Shown here: positions 10,721-21,960 of the stretch, in pieces
How positions within the stretch are numbered: the first letter of the stretch is position 1
Layout: each line of letters opens with the position of its first letter
Source of the DNA: Chelonoidis abingdonii
Lineage: Eukaryota; Chordata; Testudines; Testudinidae
Assembly: GCF_003597395.2 (NCBI RefSeq)
Contig: NC_133790.1
Span: forward strand, 18,128,662 to 18,192,661
Direction: 5' to 3'
DNA: 64,000 nucleotides
Made by a program: the position numbers and the translations under genes
Notes under the pieces: model-generated
Database searches by the model: none
What the model was told of the DNA's origin: nothing
What the model saw: the letters and a program-made list of their open reading frames with translations, nothing else

Positions 10721-11574
10721 CGAAGTACCCTTCCCTATGGGTTTGACCTTTTGTGAGGGTGATCTGGGCATAAGCATAAACTGTAACTTTTGGCCTGTAT
10801 CTGGTGTGCCTCTCTATGCATCTCACTATATTTGTGTCCAAGTCATGTACAATCTACACCTCTGCTTCATGCAAAAAAAAATGTAGCCTTACTGCAACAG
10901 ACTTTTTTATTTCCGTTTCTTAAAATTCACAGTTCTCACACTGATCCAGTTGAGGACATTTTAACTGTAGTTGGATGGCTTAGTGACCTGGCCCAGGCTC
11001 CTGTAGGTGCTCTATCTTCAAGTCAAGGCTCTGACAGAATTTCACATTGGTTAAGTGGTGTTTCATGCAAAGTTCAATACAATTTCTACTTTATTAACGT
11101 ATGCCGTTTTCAAGAAATTTAATCTGTTATTGCATCAAATGGTAGTGCAATCTCGTTGTTTATGAGGTCCTTCAGATACACTGCTGATAGGAGTGCCTGT
11201 TAAGTAGATAGATCTATCAGATCTGTCAGTGGGAATGCAGTTCCAAATGAGTTAAGGACTTCTGTGACGATGTTATAATGTATCTGTTCACTTTGTTCCT
11301 CACTATAGTTATTTAAATGCATTTCTATCTAAACTATAGCGGTGGCAGCTGCACACAGCTGTTCCTTGTCAAAGCTGATATTAGCTAAAAACTAATCTTA
11401 AAAGGACAGTACCTTCTGCCTCAGCTTAGACATATTCACCTTTACTTAACATAAACAAAATATTGCCACTTATGTTCCTGTCTGGATAAGCATAGCCAGA
11501 GTGGGATCTTTATTGCTTATGGAGCGAAAATGTCTTAGTTTTCTACTTTCGTATAGATGAGTATCGGCATGGTT

Positions 11575-11890
11575 CAGTGGTTCTCAAACTGTGGGTCGGA
11601 CCCCAAAGTCGCGTTGCGACCCATTTAATGGGCGTCGCCAGGGCTGGCGTTAGATTTGCTGAGGGCTCAGGGACTCCCAGCCCAGCCTGAGATCGTCAGT
11701 CCTTGGACAGCTGGCTCAGCCGTTACAGGCCCCTGCCCAGGGCTGGCCATCACCAAGGTGGTGGAACTCTGGGCTTTTGCCCCCCCCCACAGTGGGTGGG
11801 CTCAGAGCTTCAACTACCCCTCCTGGTTCATAGTACTTGTGTGTCAGAGGGAGTCACAGTGCAGTGAGAATGAAGTCTTCTAGAACCGCT
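11575..11890. repeat. hAT-like repeat fragment starting GGTTCTCAAACTGTGGGTCG
   Basis: It opens with GGTTCTCAAACTGTGGGTCG (11578-11597), a block shared by many reptile non-autonomous hAT-like repeats, and continues GC-rich to about 11880. Related AGGTTCTC openings are seen at 21606 and 58002. No target duplication was identified. Confidence 0.45.
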
Positions 11891-12189
11891 GGCATTATTT
11901 CATTTTATTGGTCATTTTTTGATCTTGTAGTTAACGCGCATTACAATTGTAGAATGGAAGCTTCTTCCCAGTACTAATCTTTCTGTAAACTACATCCTAC
12001 CTGGTTTTGATCTCCCAGCTTCCCTCGTGACCCAAACTACTGTTTTGGGAATTTGAATCTAAAACATCCTTAAATAAGAAATGATTCTCTGAGTATCCTT
12101 TAATTTTGCCTACCCGCTTTCTCCGCGGCGCTACTTTGGATGGATTTTTTGTGATTGTTGTTTAGAATTAATGCTGTCATTAGTGTTGT

Positions 12190-12257
12190 TTCAGTTTTGT
12201 TGAAGCCAATGCCAGATTTTGTTTGAAGCCCAATGCCAAATTTTGTTTGAAGCCATC
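12190..12257 (+). repeat. Three tandem units of about 24 bases
   Basis: The unit TGAAGCCAATGCCAGATTTT plus GTT is repeated with small changes: TGAAGCC starts at 12201, 12224 and 12248. It leads directly into the hairpin at 12258-12357, whose first bases (AATGCCAAT) resemble the repeat unit. Confidence 0.65.
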
Positions 12258-12357
12258 AATGCCAATTAGTATGCAAGGAACAAATAATTGCTTTAGAGGC
12301 AAGAATATTGCCTTGCTCTTCTAAAGCATTATTTTTCCTTGGCATACTAATTGGCAT
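12258..12357. repeat. Near-perfect 100-base hairpin (MITE-like)
   Basis: The left arm (12259-12305) begins ATGCCAATTAGTATGC. The right arm (12309-12357) ends GGCATACTAATTGGCAT, its reverse complement. The arms pair along nearly their whole length with one- or two-base bulges, leaving a tiny loop. This is the shape of a foldback or MITE insertion; a microRNA precursor is possible by shape only. Confidence 0.7.
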
Positions 12358-14222
12358 TTTGTTTTCTCAGTTGAAGTGTTCTTCTGTCTATATTTGTACA
12401 TCTCTCTAGGTTACCTTCATTCTGAATTCTAACTTGTCTCCGAACAGTTGCTGGCCTTTTTTGTACTATGTCAGAAATTTTTACTGACTAATAGCTATTT
12501 CTAGAATAAAACTTTTCCTGGAATTGTTGTCGGTAAATGTTCAGTGTGATCGATAGCAAGCTAATCTACTTAGCATCCAGGGATATCTCCTGACTCTCAT
12601 TCATGTTTCTTCTTATCCTTGAAACAACTTTAATGCTCCATTAAGGGTGCAGTTGCCAGTTTTAAGTTTTCTTTTTACCTATTTAAACTCTGATTGAAGG
12701 CGGTTTGATAACGACACACGCCTAACTGCTATTATTAGTTTATCAATGGTGGCTACAGTTAAATTTTTCATCTTTAACTGAGGATTCAAGTGGCTATGCT
12801 AGTCTTTTAACCGTTTCTCAACCTGGAATTTGTCTCTGCGGGTAAATAGACGGTGAACGTTTCGTACTTTAGCTTCAGAGCCTTGCAGGATCCTATGGTA
12901 CAATGAGGGAAAAATAACAGTTGTATAAAGTTCTTAACGTAACTAATAAAAATTCTGTTCATCTAAATGTCCTACATGCAGCTGTTGCTGAACGTGTTTC
13001 CCACAATTTTAAATGTATTTCCTAAAATTTTGCATTGTAGATTTTTATTATTATAGACATCTCATGCATAACTCCATGTATTCTTACATGTTAAGATGAG
13101 CAGGTGCATTTAGGTACATATATTCTCCATTAATTTCTAGAATAAGTTCAGTTTATCCCTGCAGTGTCAGTTTGTGTCCACTATTGAAAAACAATATCTT
13201 TCCCTGCTGTCATTGGGAGGCAACTAATGTACTATGCTAAGAATCTCCGTGACGGGCATTTCGAGCAAAACTTACTCATAAAAAAAAGTTAGGTAAATGG
13301 GTTAGACTCAACTTTTTGGTAAGCTCGGAGCTTTCATGTGCAATAATGCTGCTTTTTAATATTTTGACTTTTTGAAACAGCTGCCAAAAAGTGAGCAAAA
13401 GTCATCCTGGTCTGTAATTTAATTTTACCATCACCTAATGAAACATCTGTTAATTCTGGACTCCATTTTGGGAGGAGTATTATTAAGGATAATTATTCCT
13501 TCGAGTGTTGTCGGGGACACAAGAACTAGATATGTTTAGAATTGGATGATCTTAGTATAATCTCGGACTTCTTAGTTACCAAGACGAAATATCTGTGGGG
13601 AGAAAAATGATACTAATAATCAAAACCCCCTATACATGTAAAACTGGATAGGTCAATTTCAGCTCTCCCTTTGTTCTTGAGTTGTGGACTGTGCTGTATG
13701 CTGGTCACTTGGGACGCTACAGTTCAATCCCTTGTGGACAAACACTGCCCTTCAGAAAATTCCAGGATACCTGGAAGGTTCACTTGCAATAGGATTCAAA
13801 TTGTTTGCTCTCTGACCGATGAGCCCAGGTCCTCCACATTCATTGTAATTTTCCAGAAAAGTTTCCTATCTCACTAAGGCTACTACAAGTTGATTAGGTC
13901 TCTAGATATGGTATTGCTGAAGTCTTATTGCCTTTCAGGTTTCGGTGTTAAAATTTCATCTCTTGCAAATTGAGTGGTTCGAATAACTGTTAGTGAAGGA
14001 GACTTTTAAAGACTTGGTTGGGATTAAAAGAGTACTGTGTTGCCACTTATATCATTGTCGAAAGATTAACTTGGACCCTATCACAAAAGCCTATGTCTCC
14101 AGCCAAAGTAATGCTTTTGATGTCACGCTAAGAAAACTTTTTTGGATCCCTTCCATTCAAAAATCAATCTGACAATGCATCTAGGCAACCAGAAAGAATC
14201 CTTCAGGTGGTGGAATCACCAG
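12358..14222. other. Non-coding stretch up to the second DIRS copy
   Basis: AT-rich with no repeat I can name. The open frame at 13671-13877 has no domain and no splice context. I looked for the PPIL2 exon that should precede 17798 (encoding the RNFVIQGGDPTG region) and did not find it here. Confidence 0.4.
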
Positions 14223-14799
14223 TTTCCGTCGCTTCTCACTGTCGACGTTCCAGCGCATCTTCGCTACCCCCCCTGGCCGTTGTGTTCTGGTCTTTAACGG
14301 ACACACAAGCGCCAGTGTACTACATCAACAGGCAGAGGACTCGCTCGTTCTCCCCTGTGTCAAGAAGCCATTCAACTATGGGACTTCTGTATAGCCCTCC
14401 AAGTGATTCTAGTAGCTTCCTTCCTGCCCAGAGTCCGGAACACCTGCGGATCGGTGAGCAGGTCCTTCCTCTGCCAGAGTTTGGTCGATCAGATCGCACG
14501 TCATCTCGATCCATCTTTCCAGAGGTGCGGGCTTTCCCCTCATAGACCTCTTCGCGTTCCACTCGAACCAGGAAGTCGCAGATTTGTCATTCTCCAGCGC
14601 GCCTCTCCCCGGGCCTCGAAACGGTCATGCCTGTCCCTGCGTTGGAGCCACCGCCCTACTTCATCGCTTCCCACCCTCTTCTTGGCTACACCCCAGGGTC
14701 TTGCTCCAAGGTTCGCCAGACACAGGCGCGACTCAGGCTTCAACGCGGCGTGCGCCAGGCCAAGCTTGCTCACCACCCTCCTGGCCTGTCAGTCAGCCG

Positions 14800-15960
14800 C
14801 TCAATCTCCCCTCCAGTGTCCCGGACCCATGCAACAGGCACCGGAGACCTCCTCGCTCATCTTCGGATCTGCGTCCTCATGCACCTCACGCCGTGGCTCT
14901 ACATGCGCTGAATTGAAGAATACCGCTTGCCCAGTCCAGTCAGCGCATTTCTCCGTCCATACGCCAACGGAACCCGCGGCAACCCGCAGCACGTATGTTA
15001 GCCAAGTGGAGGCGCTCACGGCCTGGATGTGCATCCCACCGATTTGTCCCCTCACAGGGTCAATCACGACATCCTAGACTACCTCTGGTATTAAGCAGGG
15101 AGGGCTGGCACTTCCCTCGCTTACAAGGTGCACCTGGCAGAATATACCCTTCCATCCGGCGATGACTGATGGGTCGGGTTCTTCACCCGCTAGTACCCTA
15201 CTCTTCCTGAAGGTCTGGACCCTGTTACTTCATCCCCCACCTCTGCACGCGCCAGGCGACCCTCCTGGACCCTACAATTGGTCTTGAACGGACTTATGTT
15301 GCCGCCCTTTCGAACCACTAGGCAACTTGCCGCTGTCTCTATCTATCGGTTGAACCGGTCTTCCTTGGTGGCGAATCACCCAGCGCGTCGGGTTTCGAGA
15401 TCAGACCTCACTGTCGATCCCCCCGTAAGCCATCTTTCCATAAAGACAAAGTGCACTGCAGCCTCATCCTGCTTCCTGCCTACGGTGGTGTCTGCTTCCA
15501 CGCTGCCAGGACATCTTCTCCGGCTTTTTCTCCAGAAGCCGCATTGTTCTTGCGAGAGAGCAGACAGCTAACACCTTGGAGTGGCAGAGCACTGGCTTTC
15601 TATGTGGAACAAACCAGCCCATTCCGAAGGTGCTCGCGAGCTCTCTCTTGCGCGATTTCAAGAGCGATGAATAAGGTTGCCAGTCTCACGTCCCAGGAGG
15701 ATTCTCCTCCCTGTCACGGCCTGTATTCGCTACGGCTACCGAGCAAGCTCAGGTTCCCCTCGGTCACCTTACGCGCATTCCACGAGGGCTCAAGCTTCCT
15801 CGCAGCCTACTGCATTATGTGCCCATCAGGAGATTTGCCGTGCTGCGACCTGGTCATCGTCCACACTTTCGCCTCGCACTGCGTGCGGTCCAGCAGTCTC
15901 GGGACGACGCGGCTTTTGGGGCGGCCGTACTCCAGACTGCCGCGTCTCACTCCGACCCCT
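14800..15960 (+). pseudogene. Broken DIRS tyrosine recombinase, copy 2
   Basis: This is the counterpart of the recombinase at 4590-5640, with its own set of frame breaks. Pieces include a TYVSQV-like piece (about 14993-15010), PPFRTTRQLA (about 15303-15332) and the AHSTR box (15773-15787). A piece reading HTFASH (about 15861-15880) keeps the VHTF...H end motif that is lost in copy 1. Conversely, copy 1 has pieces lost here. The complementary pattern of breaks suggests base-call indels rather than shared ancestral mutations. Confidence 0.6.
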
Positions 15961-15974
15961 CCGCCTAGGTAAGG

Positions 15975-16312
15975 CTTGGGATTCACCTAAAATGGAATGC
16001 ATATGAGCAACCATCGAAAGAAACAAGATTACTTCACTGTAACTGTTGTTCTTCGGATGCGTTGCTCATATCATTCCAAACCCACCTCCTTCCCCACTGT
16101 CGAGTAGCTGGAGAAGGAACTGAAGGGTGGCAGGTCGGTGGGCTATTTATCGGCGCACGTGTTGGTGGCGCCACTCCAGGGGGCGCCCAGCCGACCCGCC
16201 GAGTGTTGCTAGGGTAAAAAGTTTCTCCGACGGCTGTGCATGCGGCGCGCACACACCTAAATGGAATGGATATGAGCAACACATCTCGAAGAACAACAGT
16301 TACAGGGTAAGT
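15975..16312 (+). repeat. DIRS internal complementary region and right terminal repeat, copy 2
   Basis: The AATGGAATGCATATGAGCAA block (about 15991-16010) faces CTGTAACTGTTGTTCTTCGG (about 16038-16057) and is followed by the GC-rich terminal repeat. The repeat ends ACATCTCGAAGAACAACAGT then TACAGGGTAAGTAACC. The arrangement equals 5653-5990 of copy 1. Confidence 0.75.
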
Positions 16313-17662
16313 AACCTTGTCTTCTGATTACAGGAACTCCCCACGGTGTTAGAAGAGTCTCTCTTCGCCTCCTCTTGTCAAATTGCAGAGCTGGCAATAT
16401 TCAAATTTATTAACAGGTCTTTTGAACAAGATTAATTGGGTCCTTAAGAAGTTCAGCTTCTCCTGAGATTTCACATTTGTTTAGAGCCACATGCATCTGC
16501 ATTTACAGCTGTCTACCTGCAATACTTGATTATTAGACAATATTGTGAAGTCAATATGAATAGGTTTCCCCAGAGTCTCTTTCTCGATACATATTTGCAG
16601 TTTTCTGTACTAGGCTGCTATCTAAAGCCCATTTCCCTCCTCCTCAGTAAGTACTCTCTCTGCTCTTCTGTCCAATTGTATCATATCATTTCTTTCCTGT
16701 GTACATGTGCAAATAGCCGCTGAGTATTGCAGATCTGTTGAACTGCTGCTTTGCTAGCGATATGGTTACTCCAGAGAGTTCTCAAGCCTGTTCTGCAGAT
16801 GAGCCAGCCTGCTTCCCTAGTCTGATGTTTTTGTGTTTGCGTGCTTTCTAATCCGGTGCCAAGGTGAAATATTCTTCACGGTTTGTCAAACAAGATTATG
16901 GAGTTGACTGTAAAACTATGGAAATGACTCATCTCAGCATTTTTTTCGTATTAGGAGTGATCTGGGATGAAAGTGAAAATGTCAGATCTGTCATAAATAA
17001 TGTAGAAATGACAGCCTGGCAGAGAGATCTGCAGTCTCGCAGACCCTTTTTCTATCTGCTGCTGTTGAAAAGAAATAAGTCTTGGATGGCCAGATCCCCA
17101 GCTGATGCAAATCTACACAGTTCCCTTGACTTCAGTGGAGCTACATCTGTTTACAGCAGCCAAGGATCTGGTCCAGAATGTCTAAATTACTGTGTCAATT
17201 TGGATGAAGTATATCCCCTTACACTGAGCCAGATTGCTTAGTTAGGAGTTGAACTGCTGAGTTTTTAGTTCAGTATTGGGCTGTATACCATATACTTTAT
17301 TGATCCTATGAAAGTATATTTAATACAGTAGTAAATAATTTCCAAACCTCATAGCAGCAACAAAGTATCCAGAGTGCAATTAAACTGGTAATTTTCTGCT
17401 CGTTGCCTTTATTTTTGTCAGGAAAAACACCTTTCAGGATTTAATGTCGCACAAAGAAGGTTGTGGTTTGATGGGCCAGCAGTAAAATATTAAATCCCTG
17501 AGAACTCTTGGTGCACAGAATATATAATGCAGCCAATAAACAATCTTATCAGTCACACTTGATGAGAGCAGTAGGGAGGCAGTGTGCTGTGCTGATAATT
17601 CCAAAATTTGATTTCATGGGGACACTCAGGCACCAGAGTGGTAGTGGGAAAGGGAATGAAAA
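16313..17662. other. PPIL2 intron sequence; second copy of 5991-7370
   Basis: This non-coding flank is collinear with 5991-7370 and ends where the other copy meets the N gap. Differences are almost all one-base gaps. Here it continues without a break into the PPIL2 exon at 17798, so this copy is anchored to the gene. Confidence 0.75.
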
Positions 17663-17797
17663 TGTATACAAAGTAGTGAGGAGCCCCATAAACCTGAGCA
17701 CAATGGCAGCACTGCCAAATAACTATGAGTGCTGGGAGCGATTTGAAGGGTAATGGGAATCTAACATCAGGGTTGGTTGTTTTGTTTTTGTTTTTAG

Positions 17798-17915
17798 GAG
17801 GAGAGTCCTATTGGGGGAAACCTTTTAAAGATGAGTTCAAGCCAAATCTGTCCCACACTGGACGTGGTATTCTTAGCATGGCCAACTCAGGACCCAACAG
17901 CAACAAATCACAATT
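17798..17915 (+). CDS. PPIL2: PPIL2 exon encoding the middle of the cyclophilin domain
   Basis: PPIL2 (Cyp60) is a nuclear protein with a U-box E3 ubiquitin-ligase part and a C-terminal cyclophilin domain, reported in spliceosomes. This exon reads [14 protein letters not shown], then [16 protein letters not shown] and SNKSQ, matching the PPIL2 cyclophilin domain. The acceptor follows a T-rich tract (TTTTTGTTTTTAG, ending 17797) and the donor is GTAAGT (17916). The exon starts after codon base 1 and ends with TT, completed by C in the next exon to give the FF of SQFF. The LSMAN alanine corresponds to the conserved Ala of the cyclophilin pocket. The upstream exon, which should encode the preceding VIQGGDPTG region, is not in the window. 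Confidence 0.95.
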
Positions 17916-20224
17916 GTAAGTGGTCGCTTGCTATTCTGTAAAGGGTTGTCTTATAGAGTTAAGAAGATAAATGGAATTCTATGAACTACTTAGGATACAC
18001 CTGAATGAAATGCTCTCCCAAGTACTTTGTATTGATACCACTAAAGTGTAAGACTAAAAGTGTAAGACTAAGTCATTTTAAAGACTAAAACTTGAAGCAT
18101 GTCATGAAGATCTGTAGTTCCTTTGTGTTTTTGGTATCATCAGTAGAGTTCCCTGTTTCATATAATCAGTAGTTTTTGTTCATGTTCTCTGGCTCTTCAG
18201 AGAAAAGAAGTTGTTCCTACTATGGAACTTTTAAAAAGACCTTCTCTTATGGCTCAGTCCTTCAAGGTGCCGAGCACTATAGTACCTTCACTTAGGCATG
18301 TGATTAACTTTAAGTACATGAGTAATAGTTCCATTGTCTTTAATAAAATTACTCACAAGCTTAAAGTTAAGTACTTGCTTAAGTAGTTTGCTGCACTGGG
18401 ACCAAAGTGCTGAGCATCTTGTAGGATCAAGCCCTTAGAGCCTATCATGAAGCTGAGCATTATTGCTAAATCACTGATGCTAAATCAACTAGTGTATAGT
18501 GGAGGTTTCTTTAAATAAGATATTTCAAGTACCCAGGAAACAGATTATAGGAAATGATTTGGAACAACTCGCAAGAGCTACTGTTCATACTCTATGTGAT
18601 TTACTGCTATTGTGTCACAACATGTACTTTCATCTGTGCGTATATTTTTCCTTGTTACTGTAAATTTACATGAACTTCCTTTTACAGCATGAAGTCCTTG
18701 AGACTCTCCTGCTGCTTGCTTTTATAAGATTTCATTGACAAGGTTTAGAATTTTCTGAGAACTGTTGCTAACTTAGAAGCTGTATGAATGGCTCACCTAT
18801 GCAGGTGATAGTCACACTGATGTAGAACGAAGTAGGTAGGTAAGTCGGTTCAGCGTACAAAGTTACAATAGATCATTTTTATAAGCACCTGGTACTGACA
18901 AGGACTTGAGTAAAACTCAGACTTCATCCCAAGAATCCTCAGGAATTAGATTAATTCCCTGTTTGCTTTGTTTTGTTTTGGCTGTCCTCGTGAATTATTA
19001 GCTTTCAGTATTTTCTAGGGCCCATGTTAGCTCTCAGCTATTTTTGGTATACTGTCATCTGATTGACTTCTGCTGGTCTAATTATTATACAACTGAGAAT
19101 AAGATGATACAGAGGATGCATAAAGAAGATAAAATTTAATGTGCACCCCTGGAGAGACTCATGCATTAACCCAGGGATTTCCAAACCTTTTCATGGGGTT
19201 ACCTATATCTTAATAGAGATATTACCTGGCAGATGGCATCCTCTCCCATTTACAATCGCACAATTTTCCTGTGGCAACTACAGCACTTGGGTACATGGAA
19301 AAGTGCTATTAGGAAAATGTTTTATTTGTAGTTGTCTATAATGCTATATAACAGATGGAAACAAGGAGGAGAGCCAGCACTATGTGCTAGCCAACTCTCC
19401 AGGGACCATCCGTGTCCAAGACCACGCTATTGGAACCTCTGCATTATATACAATTGCGGTCGGAGCTTCCAAAGAATGTTAAGCTATTCAGAAATGTTTG
19501 AGTGATTGAGCTTACTTTGCAAAGATATCTTAGACCTCACATTTAAGTTTTGCAAAACTTTAAACAAAACATAATAGCAACAAAAGTTTTCTGAGTTTTA
19601 TTATTTCAATGAAGGACTATTTAATTTAAATATTCTTCTGCTGTGTTTGCAACCTAAACATGGCATTAGTGAGCCAATAAGAGAGGTGGATTATAAGTAG
19701 GCCAATCTATCTTCACTTTAACTGTAAAAAATAAATATCATAAATGGTGAAAATTAAATCTATTTTGAAAATTGGTACTGACGTAGTAGAACACTGTTTT
19801 AAAGGTCTTTGCCAGATACAGAATAAATGTATAAATCCGTATAAATGTAATGTAATTCAGGAGCCATAACACCTTGCTAACCTACATTGGCGTTTTTAAA
19901 ATCTACACATTCACAGAAGGGGATATTCAGCATAGTCAAAGGCGTTTGTATAAGTTACTTGTTAAAATGGTAACTAGGGCAGTGTATGAGAAACTGGAAT
20001 AAAAGTATCAAAACATGAGGGGTAAAGAACTGACTGTTGCCAGATACCATATTTTACTTTTTTGTGGACTGAAAGTCATTCATTGTACTCGCCACAGAAA
20101 GGAGATAGTTAAAGTGCCATCATAGTGGGTTGCCATGTACATATTTTTAAACATAGTTAGCTTTTAAAATACTGTTGAATCTTGAGGGTCATATTCTAAG
20201 TGTCATGTTTGTGTTTCCCTTCAG
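17916..20224 (+). other. PPIL2: PPIL2 intron (2.3 kb)
   Basis: GT (GTAAGT) to AG (CCTTCAG) intron. It contains a MITE-like palindromic repeat (18251-18434) and otherwise AT-rich sequence without a recognised feature. A repeat of the type beginning near ATTTCCAAACCTTTTCATGG (about 19180) may start within it but was not traced. Confidence 0.85.
18251..18434. repeat. MITE-like palindromic repeat, copy A
   Basis: GGCTCAGTCCTTCAAGGTGC at the left pairs with GCATCTTGTAGGATCAAGCC at the right, and GATTAACTTTAAGTACATGA inside faces AGCTTAAAGTTAAGTACTTG. It is related to 36587-36715. The family is common in reptile genomes as I remember it; no protein is encoded. Confidence 0.6.
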
Positions 20225-20281
20225 CTTTATCACTTTTCGCTCCTGCACATACCTGGACAAGAAGCACACAATTTTTGGAAG
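20225..20281 (+). CDS. PPIL2: PPIL2 exon encoding the FFITF...KKHTIFG segment
   Basis: This 57-base exon lies between CCCTTCAG and GTAACA. With the TT carried over it reads F-FITFRSCTYLDKKHTIFG and ends AG, completed by A in the next exon to give Arg. The phenylalanine of FFI and the histidine of KKH correspond to pocket residues of cyclophilin A. The position equal to Trp121 of cyclophilin A is tyrosine (YLDKKH), as known for Cyp60, which is thought to bind cyclosporin poorly and to lack normal isomerase activity. Confidence 0.95.
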
Positions 20282-20924
20282 GTAACAAAAGGAATAGAAC
20301 CACATCATGCATATAGTATGTACTGTGTATGTTCAAGGCATGGAGATGAGTCTGGTAACTTTTGACTTTGATGTGATTTGAAGCAAAATCCAAAATTCTG
20401 GCCTCATCTCTGTGGGCCTCAATTGACAAGTATTCCTCTTTCTTTCCATGCTCATTCGCTGATTTCCCGCACATTTCTCTGGGTCTGACACCTGGAAATA
20501 GCCTTTTAATCTCTAATTTTGTTCACATCTCTTTTCTCCTTTCACTTATTGTGTGGCAGAGCACACTCCTCTTGGCCCTGAGTAGCTAGTGAGTATTCCA
20601 GCACCACCACTAGTCAGGCATTCCCTTTGCCATCATTTTTCTCCCCGTCCACTCTTTCATCATCATCAGCAGCAGCAGTAACCTAATTATTGTGAGATTT
20701 TTCTGTTAATGGGCCTCCAGGAATGGTCCAGAACGGGACAGTCAGCACACTCTCTATCTTTTGTACACACTCATCACTGTGACACAGGAGATTATTCCCT
20801 GTTCAACACTCTGCTTTCATCACTTCAGGTACTGCCAGCCAATTGGTCAGTCATGACCCAGTGCTTCCTATGCGGTGGCATAGAACACTGAGCTATTCCA
20901 TAGGCAAACTCTTCTGAGCGCTTG

Positions 20925-21015
20925 TCCACAGGCACGGCCCTCCGCAGCTCCCAGTGGCCGCGGTTTGCTGTTCCCGGCCAATGGGAGCTGCGGGGAGCCC
21001 ACCACTGCTTTAGAC
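20925..21015. repeat. GC-rich fragment of a hAT-like repeat
   Basis: An isolated GC-rich block contains CTCCCAGTGGCCGCGGTTTG facing CGGCCAATGGGAGCTGCGG, an internal imperfect palindrome. Such blocks are part of larger GC-rich non-autonomous repeats that I recall from turtles. The ends were not found. Confidence 0.45.
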
Positions 21016-21893
21016 TGTGAGGCTGTTTTGTAAAATACTTTGGCCCAAAGCAATGAGATCTGAAGGGATGGTACATATGACTTTGTGCAATGTGGCGTCT
21101 TTGAAGTCAAGGGAGAATGTTAGACTGCTGGGGAATCCTGTAGTGACAGTGTTTCTCACTCACCAGCAACAGTAGTGACAATAAATGTCACGAAGGCCCT
21201 TTAGCTCAAGGAGCAGGTAAGCTGGGTATGGAAAGGGAGCACAAATAAAGAGAGGTGAAGAGGAGACAGTGCCTTCAAATGAAAGAGTATTATGGGCTGT
21301 GTGGATTTCCTGCCGCAGTGGAGTTGCCTAGATTAATTCAGTAATTACCCTCTCCAGTGATAACTGGCAATGAACTGCCTGATATTAAAAAAGCTGTAAT
21401 TAACTTGAAAATTAGCTAGTGGCTTTTGCTGACTTCTTGGTAAGCATTTAATTGAAAAACCCAAATTGGTGAAAACCATTTGGTATTTACCATCTCTGCC
21501 AAGTATTGAGCACGAGTTTTCTTCTGGGTGAGAAGCATTTTAGGAAGGCCCACTGCCTGGGGACATTCCTCTGAGTCCCTTTTTATATCATCACCCTAGC
21601 TCAGAGGTTCTCGCAACATCATTTTTGGTGGCCTCAGCAGGCGGCCACCAACTCTTACTGGTTGCTGCTCTGAGAATCTTTCCTAAAATACTTAATTAAC
21701 TTTAGGAAGAACAAATAAATCTGCACATATATACATGTCCATATCATTGTCATTTATTTATATAGAGTTTTTTGCAGATTCAATAATAACAGTAACGTAC
21801 AGTTATCTCTACTCTTTACTGGACCTAAACAGAATAGAAACACAAATAAGATGCTTTGCATGTTTTGTTTTGTTTTTTTTAGGTTGCTAGTTA

Positions 21894-21960
21894 GTGAGTC
21901 TGCCACTGTGAAAAGTGATATTTGTATATTTGTTAATATCACTTTTCACAGCAGACTTAC
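21894..21960. repeat. Hairpin with arms of about 25 bases
   Basis: GAGTCTGCCACTGTGAAAAG-TGATATT (from about 21896) faces AATATCACTTTTCACAGCAG-AC (21935-21956), with a 12-base spacer. The last 16 bases of the arms are perfectly complementary. It sits inside or at the edge of the GC-rich repeat running to about 22360. Confidence 0.7.

Larger units (their letters stand above)
14223..16312 (+). mobile_element. DIRS-like element, copy 2 (3' part only)
   Basis: Similarity to copy 1 begins abruptly within the RNase H region (copy 1 about 3908, copy 2 about 14223) and continues collinearly through the recombinase, internal complementary region and right terminal repeat. The reverse transcriptase and gag regions are missing. 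The HSTR recombinase box is at 15776-15787. The copies differ mainly by one-base insertions and deletions spread evenly, and a block of more than 1.3 kb of non-transposon flank is shared as well. This is more likely the same insertion assembled twice than a separate, 5'-truncated insertion. Confidence 0.75.

Noticed and set aside
7396..14222. Upstream PPIL2 exons between the gap and the second DIRS copy
   Set aside because: I looked for the exon encoding the sequence before GGESYWGK and for splice-bounded open segments and found none; by eye a short exon could still be missed.
14223..16312. A second, independent 5'-truncated DIRS insertion
   Set aside because: The non-transposon flank is duplicated with it up to the N gap, which an independent insertion cannot do.
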